This document shows positions 1 through 8,935 of a stretch of DNA of 64,000 bases, one piece after another. How positions within the stretch are numbered: the first letter of the stretch is position 1; each line of letters opens with the position of its first letter. Position numbers and translations under genes: made by a program. This stretch comes from Aliidiomarina shirensis (GTDB taxonomy: Bacteria > Pseudomonadota > Gammaproteobacteria > Enterobacterales > Alteromonadaceae): contig NZ_PIPP01000001.1 of the NCBI RefSeq assembly GCF_003987345.1, positions 744,001 through 808,000 on the forward strand, written 5' to 3'. Below the pieces are notes generated by a model that did not search any database, was not told the origin of the DNA, and saw nothing but the letters and a program-made list of their open reading frames with translations.

Positions 1-410
1 AAGAATATGCCAAGCGCATGCCGCCGGAGTTGCCCCTCGATTTAATTGAAATTCAAGCTGGAAAGCGCGGTAAAAAAGCCGATGTTGGCAAACTTACCCA
101 GCAAGAAGGTGAAAAGATGCTGGCGGCGCTAAAAGGCCCCACGCATGTTGTTACCCTCGAAGTAAACGGAAAGCCTTGGGATACCCATAAACTCTCGCAA
201 CGCATGCAGCAATGGCAACTTGATGGCCGCGATGTTGCATTCCTAGTGGGAGGGCCAGAAGGTTTATCTGCCGAATGCCAAGCAAGAGCAGATGAGCGTT
301 GGTCTTTATCACCGTTAACCTTGCCTCATCCGCTGGTTCGTGTTGTTATTGCCGAGGCGCTCTTTCGAGCTTGGAGTTTACTGAGTAATCACCCTTATCA
401 TCGCGAATAA
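1..410 (+). CDS. rlmH: 23S rRNA (pseudouridine1915-N3)-methyltransferase RlmH, 5' part missing
   Basis: RlmH is a SPOUT-class methyltransferase that methylates pseudouridine 1915 in helix 69 of 23S rRNA, acting on assembled 70S ribosomes. The reading frame is open to the left edge, so about 20 N-terminal residues of a protein of about 155 lie outside the window. Visible family marks are AGKRGK, the IGGPEG-type knot motif (here VGGPEG), the LTLPHPLVR stretch and the C-terminal ending NHPYHRE, which closely match E. coli RlmH. It is followed after 7 bases by mrdA, as in the E. coli rsfS-rlmH-mrdA-mrdB order, so co-transcription with the rod-shape genes is likely. An ATG at 18 is internal, because coding sequence continues upstream of it. 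Confidence 0.97.
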   Translation, partial: EYAKRMPPELPLDLIEIQAGKRGKKADVGKLTQQEGEKMLAALKGPTHVVTLEVNGKPWDTHKLSQRMQQWQLDGRDVAFLVGGPEGLSAECQARADERWSLSPLTLPHPLVRVVIAEALFRAWSLLSNHPYHRE

Positions 411-417
411 TTAAAAC

Positions 418-2331
418 ATGAAAAAACGCGTTCCGATTCGAAATCATCAAGCAGAATCAGCCTTATTTGGGCGCCGAGCTATTGTTAGCTTAACTATTGT
501 AGGCGTTGTTTTTCTTGGCCTACTGGCCAACCTCTATAAACTCCAAGTTACCAGTTTTCAAGAATTCCAAACCCGCTCAAATAGTAATCGTATTGTTGTT
601 TTACCCGTGGCACCGAATCGCGGCCTTATTTATGATCGTAATGGTGAGATTTTAGCCGACAATACGCCGGTTTATAGTTTAGAGGTATCACCCGCCGAAG
701 TTGGTGATATGAGAACGGTTGTCGAGAAACTGGTAGCATTATTAGAGTTACCCGCCGATACCGCTGAAAGTTTTTATTCGCGCTTAAATCAAACCCGTCG
801 TTTTCCGCAAGTTACGCTATTTGATAATTTAAATGAAAGCCAAGTGGCTCGGTTTGCCAGCGTGCAACACCAATTCCCAGGTATCAATATCGAAGGCAGG
901 CTGCAGCGTTTTTATCCGCATCGCGATTTGCTTACCCATGCGGTAGGTTATGTAGGCCGTATTAACCAACAAGATGTATTGCAGTTACGCGAACAAGAGT
1001 TATATGCCCAGTATGCGGCCACACGAACCATTGGTAAGCTTGGAATTGAGCGTTACTACGAAAATATTCTGCACGGCGAAGTGGGTTATCAAACGGTAGA
1101 AGTGAACAACCGCGGCCGTGTTGTGCGCACACTTGATTTTAATCCCCCTACCCCTGGCAAAGATATTCATTTAGAACTCGATATTGGCTACCAAAAAGTG
1201 GCGCGCGATCAACTTCGTGGCCGCCGCGGCGCCATTATTGTGCTCGACGCCAACACAGGCGGCATTTTAGCGCTGTATTCGAATCCAGGTTATGACCCGA
1301 ATTTATTTGTTGGTGGTATTTCCAGTACGGAATATAGAGCCCTATTAAATAATACCTCAAACCCGCTCATCAACCGTGCTACGCAAGGCCGATACCCACC
1401 TGCTTCTACTATAAAACCGCATCTAGGCGTTCTCGGTTTGCATCTTGGTGTGATTACCGCTGAATCACGTGTATGGGATCCCGGCTGGTATCAATTAGAA
1501 GGCGTAGAGCGGCGCTTCCGCGATTGGCGAGCGCAAGGGCATGGTTGGGTAGATATCACCAAAGCAATTGCAGAATCGTGTAACACGTACTATTACGATT
1601 TATCTTTTCAATTAGGCATCGATAACATTTCTAGCTTTATGGGCGAAATGGGGTTCGGCAAGCGCACTGGAATCGATATATCCGAGGAGAGCACGGCTCT
1701 CATGCCAGATAGAGGCTGGAAACGGGCACGCTACAACGAACCTTGGTACCATGGTGAAACCTTATCCATCGGCATAGGCCAGAGTTTTTGGACGGTAACC
1801 CCGTTACAATTAGCGACTTCAACAAGCATTATCGCAACCGAAGGCCGCCGCCTTCAGCCTCGATTACTGCGCGGTGTTGGCGAACAAAACGCTATTGAAT
1901 ACACAGATATTATTGAGAACCCTCCCCTCGTATTGAGTGATTCTGCACATTGGCAAACGATCAAAAATGCGATGCAAGCCACCATTACGGATCCACGTGG
2001 TACCGCGAGGTTAGCATTCTTAAATGCGCCCTATACCGCTGCGGGTAAAACCGGAACCGCGCAAGTGGTTGCCTTAAGCGACGAAACCGACGAACGCCCA
2101 GATGTCGAAGATGTGGCGGAACGTTTTCGCGATAATGCTACCTATATAGGATATGCGCCAGCTGAATACCCAGAAATAGTGGTATCTATTGCACTCGAAA
2201 ACGTGGGTGGCGGTGGCCGAAATGCAGCACCAGTATCACGCGCCTTGATGGATTACTATTTTGCGAGTGAAACAGAAAAAGCAGCAATACTTCAGGCGAT
2301 AGAAGACGAGGAAGCCAATGCAAACAACTGA
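418..2331 (+). CDS. mrdA: Penicillin-binding protein 2 (elongasome transpeptidase)
   Basis: This is the class B PBP that cross-links peptidoglycan during cell elongation, paired with RodA. It has 637 residues against 633 in E. coli. There is one N-terminal membrane anchor at about residues 22-42, then the PBP dimerisation domain, then the transpeptidase domain. The three active-site motifs are visible: STIK with nucleophile Ser330, SCN at 387-389, and KTG at 544-546. These positions match E. coli PBP2 almost exactly. Its 3' end overlaps mrdB by 14 bases, which suggests translational coupling of the two partners. It acts in the inner membrane with its catalytic domain in the periplasm. It is a target of mecillinam-type beta-lactams by family knowledge. 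Confidence 0.98.
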   Translation: MKKRVPIRNHQAESALFGRRAIVSLTIVGVVFLGLLANLYKLQVTSFQEFQTRSNSNRIVVLPVAPNRGLIYDRNGEILADNTPVYSLEVSPAEVGDMRTVVEKLVALLELPADTAESFYSRLNQTRRFPQVTLFDNLNESQVARFASVQHQFPGINIEGRLQRFYPHRDLLTHAVGYVGRINQQDVLQLREQELYAQYAATRTIGKLGIERYYENILHGEVGYQTVEVNNRGRVVRTLDFNPPTPGKDIHLELDIGYQKVARDQLRGRRGAIIVLDANTGGILALYSNPGYDPNLFVGGISSTEYRALLNNTSNPLINRATQGRYPPASTIKPHLGVLGLHLGVITAESRVWDPGWYQLEGVERRFRDWRAQGHGWVDITKAIAESCNTYYYDLSFQLGIDNISSFMGEMGFGKRTGIDISEESTALMPDRGWKRARYNEPWYHGETLSIGIGQSFWTVTPLQLATSTSIIATEGRRLQPRLLRGVGEQNAIEYTDIIENPPLVLSDSAHWQTIKNAMQATITDPRGTARLAFLNAPYTAAGKTGTAQVVALSDETDERPDVEDVAERFRDNATYIGYAPAEYPEIVVSIALENVGGGGRNAAPVSRALMDYYFASETEKAAILQAIEDEEANANN

Positions 2332-3439
2332 AGAGCGGCAACGCCATCCATGGCTCGCTAAATTGCATATCGATGGCCCGTTATTTTTAGGCTTAATCGC
2401 CCTTTGCTGCGTTAGCTTGTTCGTTATTTATAGTGCCGGTGGACAAGATCTAGGCTTAGTGCAACGCCAAGTAATCCGTATGGGAATTTCATTTGGTGTG
2501 CTTTTCATTGTGGCTCAAATTGCACCAGACACATTTCGTACTTATGCCGTGCCTGTGTATATCGTTGGCGTATTAATGCTCGTGGCGGTAATGTTTTTTG
2601 GCGTTAGTGGGAAAGGCGCACAACGCTGGCTTGATATCGGCGTAACCCGAATCCAGCCCTCAGAAATAATGAAGCTTGCTGTGCCCATCATGCTGGCTTG
2701 GTACTGCGCCCGAAATCCAGTACCCATTCGCTTCTTACACGTATTAGGTGGCCTGTTATTAGTTTTAGCGCCTACATTACTAATTGCTCGGCAACCCGAT
2801 TTAGGCACGTCGGTGTTAGTAGCCAGCTCTGGAATTTTTGCCCTATTTCTTGCCGGTATGAGCTGGCGTTTAGTGTTTACCGGAGCAATTACACTCGGAG
2901 CCTCATTACCGGTTTTCTGGTTTTTCCTATTACGTGAATACCAACGGCAACGAGTGCTTACCTTTTTAAATCCCGAAAGCGATCCACTTGGCGCCGGCTA
3001 TCATATTATCCAATCAAAAATAGCCATTGGGTCTGGTGGCTTCGATGGTAAAGGTTGGCTACAAGGTACACAATCGCAGCTAGAGTTTTTACCGGAACGG
3101 CACACAGATTTCATTTTCTCAGTGTTTAGCGAAGAATTTGGCTTTGTGGGTGTGGTGGCATTACTTGCTTTATACGGTTTTGTAATTTTCCGTGGCATGC
3201 TGTTGTCTATTCGTGCCCAGAGTAACTTTCAACGAATATTGGGAGGCAGCGTCACCTTAACATTTTTCATCTATGTGCTCGTTAATATTGGTATGGTATC
3301 CGGCGTTCTACCGGTTGTTGGGGTACCTCTGCCGCTTATTAGTTATGGTGGTACATCGATGGTTACGATGATGGCTGGATTTGGCATTATTATGGGTATC
3401 GCAACCCATCGGCGGTTAGCGATTAGCCAATCAACATAG
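2318..3439 (+). CDS. mrdB: Rod-shape peptidoglycan glycosyltransferase RodA
   Basis: RodA is the SEDS-family glycan polymerase that works with PBP2 in the elongasome. The 373-residue product is mostly hydrophobic, consistent with about 10 transmembrane helices. Conserved SEDS stretches are present, including GAQRWLDIG, QPSEIMKLA, GTQSQLEFLPERHTDFIFS and the C-terminal PLPLISYGG segment. The start codon lies inside the last codons of mrdA, out of frame, giving a 14-base overlap. mltB follows after 17 bases, so polymerase, transpeptidase and a lytic enzyme are likely made from one message. Confidence 0.98.
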   Translation: MQTTEERQRHPWLAKLHIDGPLFLGLIALCCVSLFVIYSAGGQDLGLVQRQVIRMGISFGVLFIVAQIAPDTFRTYAVPVYIVGVLMLVAVMFFGVSGKGAQRWLDIGVTRIQPSEIMKLAVPIMLAWYCARNPVPIRFLHVLGGLLLVLAPTLLIARQPDLGTSVLVASSGIFALFLAGMSWRLVFTGAITLGASLPVFWFFLLREYQRQRVLTFLNPESDPLGAGYHIIQSKIAIGSGGFDGKGWLQGTQSQLEFLPERHTDFIFSVFSEEFGFVGVVALLALYGFVIFRGMLLSIRAQSNFQRILGGSVTLTFFIYVLVNIGMVSGVLPVVGVPLPLISYGGTSMVTMMAGFGIIMGIATHRRLAISQST

Positions 3440-3456
3440 TTTTAAAGGAAAAGTTT

Positions 3457-4461
3457 ATGCAACGTATTTTACATTCGTTAGTGCGCCCTCGTGTGTTGGT
3501 TTCTTTGGCACTCGCTGGCTGTTTACTTGGGCAAAGTGCGTTGGCTAACGATTGGAGCGCGGCAGAGCAAGCGTTTATTCACGAGCTAGAGCAGGAATAC
3601 AACATTCCTCGAGCGCGCACCGAAGCACTCTTGCGCGACGCAGTAAAAAGCCAAGCAATTATCGATTCAATCACGCGCCCTTGGGAAGCTCGCCCTTGGC
3701 ATGAATACTATAAAATATTCCTTACTCAGCGCCGCCTAGATGAAGGCATCGAATTCTGGAATGAGCACGAAGAAACGCTAAATCGTGCAGCCGAAACCTA
3801 TGGTGTAGCTCCAGAAATTATTGTTGCTATTATGGGGGTGGAAACATCCTACGGCACCATTATGGGCAATCACCGCGTACTTGATGCACTGTATACATTA
3901 GGCTTTCATTACCCGCCTCGGCAGACATTTTTCCGCGGCGAGCTACGCCAATTCATTCAACTAAGTGAAGAAGAAAATATTCCAGCTACTGAGATTCTTG
4001 GTTCCTATGCCGGTGCCATGGGGTTTGGTCAGTTTATTTCGTCGAGTTATCGCCATTATGCGGTCGATTTTGATAATGATGGTGTCCGTGATCTCATGGG
4101 CAATGTTGACGATGCGATTGGTAGTGTTGCCAATTACTTTGCTATGCATCGTTGGCAAGCAGGCCAACCTGCCGCTGTGCCGGCTTGGGTTAGCGAAACT
4201 ACACCGCTAGAAGAATTAACGTCGGGCACGGGGCAAGCATTAACACACACAATAGGTGAACTGCGCGAGCATCATGTTCATTTTATCACCGCGCTTCCTG
4301 ATTCTACCCCTGCTCGTCTATTTGCTTTTGAAGAGCCAGGTGGAAACTATTCATACTGGGTGGGTTTACCGAACTTTTACGCCATTACGCGTTATAACCA
4401 TAGTCCGTTGTATGCAATGGCTGTGTTACAGTTATCCAAACAGTTACGCGAACATCGGTAA
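3457..4461 (+). CDS. mltB: Membrane-bound lytic murein transglycosylase B
   Basis: MltB cleaves the MurNAc-GlcNAc bond of peptidoglycan to form 1,6-anhydro ends. The 334-residue product has the GVETSYG motif with predicted catalytic Glu129, followed by the family stretch VLDALYTLGFHYPPR and by GAMGFGQF. The N-terminus is hydrophobic and contains LAGC at residues 19-22, a possible lipobox. An alternative signal peptidase I site (ALA before Asn31) follows, so lipid anchoring is likely but not certain. A good ribosome site (AAAGGA) precedes the ATG. The gene sits between rodA and rlpA, a position not used in E. coli but plausible for a wall-remodelling operon. No terminator is visible before rlpA. 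Confidence 0.96.
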   Translation: MQRILHSLVRPRVLVSLALAGCLLGQSALANDWSAAEQAFIHELEQEYNIPRARTEALLRDAVKSQAIIDSITRPWEARPWHEYYKIFLTQRRLDEGIEFWNEHEETLNRAAETYGVAPEIIVAIMGVETSYGTIMGNHRVLDALYTLGFHYPPRQTFFRGELRQFIQLSEEENIPATEILGSYAGAMGFGQFISSSYRHYAVDFDNDGVRDLMGNVDDAIGSVANYFAMHRWQAGQPAAVPAWVSETTPLEELTSGTGQALTHTIGELREHHVHFITALPDSTPARLFAFEEPGGNYSYWVGLPNFYAITRYNHSPLYAMAVLQLSKQLREHR

Positions 4462-4524
4462 CCTGAAAAGTGATGTGCGTACACTAAAATAATAATCATA
4501 AGAACAAGCAAAGGTAAGGGTATT

Positions 4525-5334
4525 ATGCTCATAACAAACGCAAGTAGGATTTTGCTGGTATGCCTGCTATCAGCCCTTATTTCTGCTTGCGCAAGCGCAA
4601 GTAACAGCCAACGCTACCGTATGAGCCAAGATCAAGCCCCCGCACGAGTGCCTACTGCTGCTGAATTGTACCAAGTTGAGCCTCGGCACGAACCGATTAG
4701 CCGCGTGGGAAACCTCCCGTATCAAGTGAATGGCGTGCAGTATTTTGTACTGGCTAGCAATGAGGGATATAGCGAAGAGGGTATCGCTTCTTGGTATGGT
4801 CAAAAATTCCATGGTCACCGCACGTCCATGGGCGAGTTTTTCAACATGTACGGCTTAACCGCCGCCCATAAAACCCTTCCTTTGCCTTCCTGGGTTCGTG
4901 TTACCAATCTTGATAACAACAAAGAAATCGTTGTACGTGTGAATGATAGAGGCCCTTTTCACCCAGATCGTATTATCGATCTTTCTTATGCAGCCGCTTA
5001 TGCTTTAGGTATTGATAAAACCGGAACGGGGCGCGTTCACATTGAAGCGATTACGCCCGGGCGCGAAAGTAACATTCTTGCACCAGCAGTTAGCGATGAC
5101 GAATATACCCACTTTATCCAAGTAGCTGCAGCAAGAGATGTCGCGAACTTAGAAAACTTACAGCAGCGTTTACAAGAAATTTATGCCTTAGATGCAACTA
5201 CTGAGCTACAGAATGGTCTGAATCGTTTATTATTAGGCCCGTTTACCGAGCAACAAACGATGCAATGGATTAATCGTTTACAGGCCGATGGTTTTGATGG
5301 CATTTTCCGTGTTCCGATTAACCAAAGCCAGTAA
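4525..5334 (+). CDS. rlpA: RlpA-family septal lipoprotein / lytic transglycosylase with SPOR domain
   Basis: The 269-residue lipoprotein has a lipobox ISAC with Cys22, then a double-psi beta-barrel domain (about residues 84-175), then a C-terminal SPOR domain (about 194-266) that binds denuded glycan at division sites. In Pseudomonas aeruginosa, RlpA is a lytic transglycosylase needing Glu, His and Asp in this barrel. Equivalents here are Glu104 (SMGE), His115 (AAHKT) and Asp141 (VNDRG), so activity is probable, unlike the apparently inactive E. coli protein. That inference rests on alignment by eye. The gene follows mltB by 63 bases and precedes dacA, as in other gammaproteobacteria. Confidence 0.96.
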   Translation: MLITNASRILLVCLLSALISACASASNSQRYRMSQDQAPARVPTAAELYQVEPRHEPISRVGNLPYQVNGVQYFVLASNEGYSEEGIASWYGQKFHGHRTSMGEFFNMYGLTAAHKTLPLPSWVRVTNLDNNKEIVVRVNDRGPFHPDRIIDLSYAAAYALGIDKTGTGRVHIEAITPGRESNILAPAVSDDEYTHFIQVAAARDVANLENLQQRLQEIYALDATTELQNGLNRLLLGPFTEQQTMQWINRLQADGFDGIFRVPINQSQ

Positions 5335-5359
5335 ACACATATCGGTAAATACATATTTT

Positions 5360-5368
5360 TGGTATACT
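5360..5368 (+). promoter_or_regulatory. Possible extended -10 promoter upstream of dacA
   Basis: The 156-base gap between rlpA and dacA contains TGGTATACT, which fits an extended -10 element (TG-N-TATACT). No good -35 hexamer is seen. If it is used, dacA would have its own promoter with a leader of about 115 bases. This is a pattern match only. Confidence 0.3.
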
Positions 5369-5490
5369 CAGCACTTGTGTTTTCAAGGCAGATAGAAATC
5401 GCTGGGTGAACATTACCTTTCCATAACAACAGTGGCATTCAGCACGCTGATTTTAAATAGCCCGTTTAACTGAAGAGAAACTTTGAGATT

Positions 5491-6654
5491 ATGAATAGCA
5501 GCCGAATTTTATTTGTTCTAGTGAGCATTGCTCTGGTTCTTTTTCAAGGGGTATCCAGCGCACAATCAGTTGTGCCCCCGGTACCAAACGTAAATGCGCG
5601 TGCTTACGTGATGATGGATTACACCACTGGCCAAATTATCGCCAGCGAGAATGCCGATGAGCTTCACGGCCCTGCCAGCTTAACCAAAATCATGACCAGC
5701 TATATTATTGGCCGCGAACTACAGAGCGGGAATATTTCTGAAACGGATATGGTTACCGTAAGTAGAAATGCATGGGCCCGCAACTTCCCCGGCTCTTCAT
5801 TAATGTTTATCGAAGTGGGTAAGGAAGTTTCGGTAAAAGATTTAAACTATGGAATTATTATTGCGTCGGGTAACGATGCCTGTGTGGCTATGGCGGAGCA
5901 TATCGCCGGAACCGAGGAAGCGTTTGCTGATCTAATGAATACCTACGCAGCGCAGCTTGGCATGAGCAATACAACGTTTGCCAATTCTCATGGCCTACCT
6001 GCCGATAATCAGCGCACTACTGCACGTGATATGGCTATTTTAGCTCGCGCGATGATTCGAGATGTTCCTGAGGAATATGAGATTTATAAAGAACGTGAAT
6101 TTACCTTTAATGGTATTCGTCAGTACAACCGAAATTCACTATTGTGGGATAGAAGCCTAAATGTTGATGGCATGAAAACAGGCCATACCAATGAATCAGG
6201 TTACAGCTTGGTAACGTCGGCAGTGGATAACGAAACCCGTTTAATCACAGTAGTAATGGGCACAGCTAGCGAAGCCGCTCGTGCCGCAGAGTCTAAAAAA
6301 TTATTAAACTATGGATTCCGTTATTTTGAAACAGTAACGGCGTATAGTGCTGGCGATCAAATGGCTACCCAACGTATCTGGGGTGGCGATGCTGATGAGA
6401 TCATGCTCGGTGCTGGCGAAGATGTTGTGATCACGTTACCACGCGGCCAACGTCAGAATTTGAGCGCTAATTTTGTACTTGATAACGTGTTAGAAGCACC
6501 ATTAGCTGAGGGCCAGGTTGTTGGCACTGTAAACCTAACGTTAGATGGCGAAGATGTTGCCAGTTTTCCATTAGTAACCCTGCAGGCAATCGAGCAAGGC
6601 GGGTTCTTTAAGCGTATAATGGATAGCATTAAGCAAAAATTTAGCGACGAGTAG
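5491..6654 (+). CDS. dacA: D-alanyl-D-alanine carboxypeptidase (PBP5/6 type)
   Basis: This enzyme trims the terminal D-Ala from pentapeptide stems in the periplasm and so limits cross-linking. The 387-residue product has an N-terminal signal peptide with a likely cut after residue 24 (SSA-Q). The three S11 peptidase motifs are SLTK with nucleophile Ser63, SGN at 126-128 and KTG at 229-231. The C-terminal beta domain ends in an amphipathic stretch (FFKRIMDSIKQKF) typical of the PBP5 membrane anchor. A strong intrinsic terminator follows at 6710, so this gene ends the wall cluster. The order rlpA-dacA-ybeD-lipB-lipA matches E. coli. Confidence 0.97.
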   Translation: MNSSRILFVLVSIALVLFQGVSSAQSVVPPVPNVNARAYVMMDYTTGQIIASENADELHGPASLTKIMTSYIIGRELQSGNISETDMVTVSRNAWARNFPGSSLMFIEVGKEVSVKDLNYGIIIASGNDACVAMAEHIAGTEEAFADLMNTYAAQLGMSNTTFANSHGLPADNQRTTARDMAILARAMIRDVPEEYEIYKEREFTFNGIRQYNRNSLLWDRSLNVDGMKTGHTNESGYSLVTSAVDNETRLITVVMGTASEAARAAESKKLLNYGFRYFETVTAYSAGDQMATQRIWGGDADEIMLGAGEDVVITLPRGQRQNLSANFVLDNVLEAPLAEGQVVGTVNLTLDGEDVASFPLVTLQAIEQGGFFKRIMDSIKQKFSDE

Positions 6655-6709
6655 TTTAAATCTGAGCCTATCGACACCATATAGTGGGTAGAAAGCTTAT
6701 AACACATGC

Positions 6710-6738
6710 AAAATCTCCGCTTTCAAACGGAGATTTTT
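6710..6738 (+). terminator. Intrinsic terminator after dacA
   Basis: AAAATCTCCG and CGGAGATTT form a 9-10 bp stem with an 8-base loop, followed by a run of T. Confidence 0.85.
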
Positions 6739-6818
6739 GTTTATTTAACAAGTAATTGATTTATTCAAGCCACCGTTAGCCTAACAAAATAAGCGGAGCT
6801 GGCTTGAGGAGCAGTACA

Positions 6819-7082
6819 ATGAATACGAAATTTGATGAACTACTAGATTTTCCATGTGATTTCACATTTAGGGTAATGGGCGTTGCCTCGGAAACACTAC
6901 CAGATGAAATCATCTCGGTTGTTCAAAAGCATGCCCCTGGCGATTACAGCCCAGAGATCAAGCCTTCAAGCAAAGGTAACTATTGGTCTATTTCGGTGTG
7001 TGTTGTGGTTACGAGTAAGCACCATGTGGAAACACTTTATCGCAGCCTATCCGATATCGAAGAAGTACGTTACGTTCTCTAA
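6819..7082 (+). CDS. ybeD: UPF0250 / DUF493 family protein YbeD
   Basis: This small cytoplasmic protein of 87 residues is the same length as E. coli YbeD and shares its core ([16 protein letters not shown]). YbeD has a ferredoxin-like fold resembling an allosteric ACT domain, but its role is not established. It is nearly always beside the lipoate genes, as here. I chose the ATG at 6819 because GAGGAGC sits 8-10 bases before it and because the family N-terminus (MxTKxxELLxFP) begins there. A TTG at 6804 would add five residues and fits the family less well. Confidence 0.93.
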   Translation: MNTKFDELLDFPCDFTFRVMGVASETLPDEIISVVQKHAPGDYSPEIKPSSKGNYWSISVCVVVTSKHHVETLYRSLSDIEEVRYVL

Positions 7083-7185
7083 GGCCTAAATATTAAGCAC
7101 CCTATTCCCGGCCAACGTTTACGCACTCGCAAATAATATTGAATAACCACACCCTTTATCGGGTGGAGTTCCCGATGCAGCGGAG

Positions 7186-7191
7186 TATAAT
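7186..7191 (+). promoter_or_regulatory. Consensus -10 hexamer immediately before lipB
   Basis: A perfect TATAAT lies 6 bases before the lipB ATG, so a start site set by it would fall on or next to the ATG. The corresponding -35 position (GTGGAG) is poor. A short inverted repeat, ATCGGG at 7158-7163 and CCCGAT at 7171-7176, lies just upstream. Confidence 0.35.
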
Positions 7192-7197
7192 AACCCG

Positions 7198-7851
7198 ATG
7201 AGCAAGTTAATCATCCGCCAACTCCAAAATATGGCCTACGAGCCAGTTTGGAAAGCGATGCAACAGTTTACCGATTCTCGGAATGAGCTTACTGATGATG
7301 AGCTGTGGATTGTTGAGCATCCGCCTGTATTTACCCAAGGACAAGCCGGTAAAGAAGAACACTTGCTTGCACCCGGGGGTATTCCGGTTGTACCCGTAGA
7401 TCGGGGTGGGCAAGTAACCTATCACGGACCCGGGCAGTTGGTGGTTTATTTTATGCTCGATATCCGCCGACGTAAGCTCGGTGTTCGTCAGTTAGTTACC
7501 GCCATTGAAGATACCATTGTAGCTATGCTTGCGGAAAAAGGCATCAGCGCGGCACCACGGCCAGATGCACCGGGTGTATATATTGGCGAAGAAAAAGTTT
7601 GTTCGTTAGGTTTACGAATTCGTAAAGGTTGCTCATTTCACGGCCTAGCATTGAACGTAAATATGGATTTATCGCCATTTTTAAGAATTAATCCATGCGG
7701 CTACGCCGGTATGGTAATGACACAAACTTCGGCCCACGGTGGGCCTGATAGTGTTGAACAAGCAGCTGAGCGTGTTGTGCAAATTTTCGCAGAACAACTT
7801 AGTTACATTCAGATTGAAGAACAAACGGGGCTGCCAGAACGTAATGTCTAA
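7198..7851 (+). CDS. lipB: Lipoyl(octanoyl) transferase
   Basis: LipB moves the octanoyl group from acyl carrier protein to lipoyl domains of 2-oxoacid dehydrogenases and the glycine cleavage H protein. The 217-residue product carries [14 protein letters not shown], the [12 protein letters not shown] stretch with catalytic Lys133, and NPCGYAGM with the acyl-thioester Cys167. The ATG overlaps no clear Shine-Dalgarno at normal spacing; GGAG lies about 12 bases upstream. A perfect TATAAT ends 6 bases before the ATG. The gene overlaps lipA by 8 bases, so the two sequential lipoylation enzymes are coupled. Confidence 0.97.
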   Translation: MSKLIIRQLQNMAYEPVWKAMQQFTDSRNELTDDELWIVEHPPVFTQGQAGKEEHLLAPGGIPVVPVDRGGQVTYHGPGQLVVYFMLDIRRRKLGVRQLVTAIEDTIVAMLAEKGISAAPRPDAPGVYIGEEKVCSLGLRIRKGCSFHGLALNVNMDLSPFLRINPCGYAGMVMTQTSAHGGPDSVEQAAERVVQIFAEQLSYIQIEEQTGLPERNV

Positions 7852-8827
7852 ACAAGCAACGTCTATCAAAACGGCTAAACTCGAAGCCGGTGAAAAGCTG
7901 CGTGACGCCGATAAAATGTCGCTCATTCCAGTGAAAGTATTGCCAACTGAGCGCGAGCAAATGCTGCGTAAACCAGAATGGTTAAAGGTTAAGTTACCGC
8001 GCTCTACAGAGAAGATTGATAAAATCAAACGGGCAATGCGCAAGCACGGTTTGCATTCTGTATGTGAGGAAGCGTCGTGTCCGAACCTGCCCGAATGTTT
8101 TAACCACGGCACCGCCACCTTTATGATCCTTGGTGATATTTGCACGCGCCGCTGCCCTTTCTGTGATGTTGCGCATGGCCGGCCATTGCCGCCGGATCCT
8201 AAAGAAGCAGAAAAGTTAGGCGTAACCATTCGTGATATGGGAGTGAAATATGTCGTAGTTACCTCGGTAGATCGTGATGATTTGCGTGATGGTGGTGCAC
8301 AGCATTTTGCCGATTGTATTCGTGAAATTCGTGCCTATACACCGAGTATCAAAGTAGAAGTATTAGTACCTGATTTTCGTGGCCGGATGAACATTGCTCT
8401 CGATATTCTTAGCGAGGAAGCCCCTGATGTGTTTAATCACAACTTGGAAACGGTTCCACGCATGTACAAAGCCGCTCGTCCTGGTGCAAACTATCAGTGG
8501 TCGCTTGATTTATTGAAGCTGTATAAAGAACGGCGCCCGGATGTACGCACTAAATCTGGCCTAATGGTTGGCTTAGGTGAAACCAACGAAGAAATTCTTG
8601 AAGTCATGGAAGATCTTCGTCGCCACAATGTTGATATGCTTACCATTGGCCAATACCTGCAACCAAGCCGTCACCATATTCCGGTTGCGCGTTACGTAAC
8701 GCCGGACGAGTTCGCAATGTTCAAACGCGAAGCTGATCGTATGGGCTTTACCCAAGCTGCTTCAGGGCCCTTGGTTCGTTCTTCCTACCATGCCGATCTT
8801 CAGGCTGCGGGAATCGAAGTAAAATAA
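7844..8827 (+). CDS. lipA: Lipoyl synthase (radical SAM)
   Basis: LipA inserts two sulfur atoms into protein-bound octanoyl groups. The 327-residue product has both iron-sulfur clusters' ligands: the auxiliary-cluster set Cys74, Cys79, Cys85 (CX4CX5C) and the radical SAM set Cys100, Cys104, Cys107 (CX3CX2C). The C-terminal RSSYHA, which also contributes to the auxiliary cluster, is present. The frame is open further upstream, but the family N-terminus (MSK..., then RDADKM.LIPVK) supports the ATG at 7844, inside the end of lipB. No terminator is evident after it. Confidence 0.98.
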   Translation: MSKQATSIKTAKLEAGEKLRDADKMSLIPVKVLPTEREQMLRKPEWLKVKLPRSTEKIDKIKRAMRKHGLHSVCEEASCPNLPECFNHGTATFMILGDICTRRCPFCDVAHGRPLPPDPKEAEKLGVTIRDMGVKYVVVTSVDRDDLRDGGAQHFADCIREIRAYTPSIKVEVLVPDFRGRMNIALDILSEEAPDVFNHNLETVPRMYKAARPGANYQWSLDLLKLYKERRPDVRTKSGLMVGLGETNEEILEVMEDLRRHNVDMLTIGQYLQPSRHHIPVARYVTPDEFAMFKREADRMGFTQAASGPLVRSSYHADLQAAGIEVK

Positions 8828-8935
8828 GCCTACAATCGTTGATTGTTCGCGCTTAATCGCATTTCTCTGGATTTATAAGCGGAAACAAGGTGTGATAGCA
8901 AGTTACCGCATCTAATTATAAATCTGGAGAAAGCT

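Noticed and set aside
7681-8229. Minus-strand open frame of 182 codons over lipB-lipA
   Set aside because: Antisense to both conserved lipoate genes and no family features.
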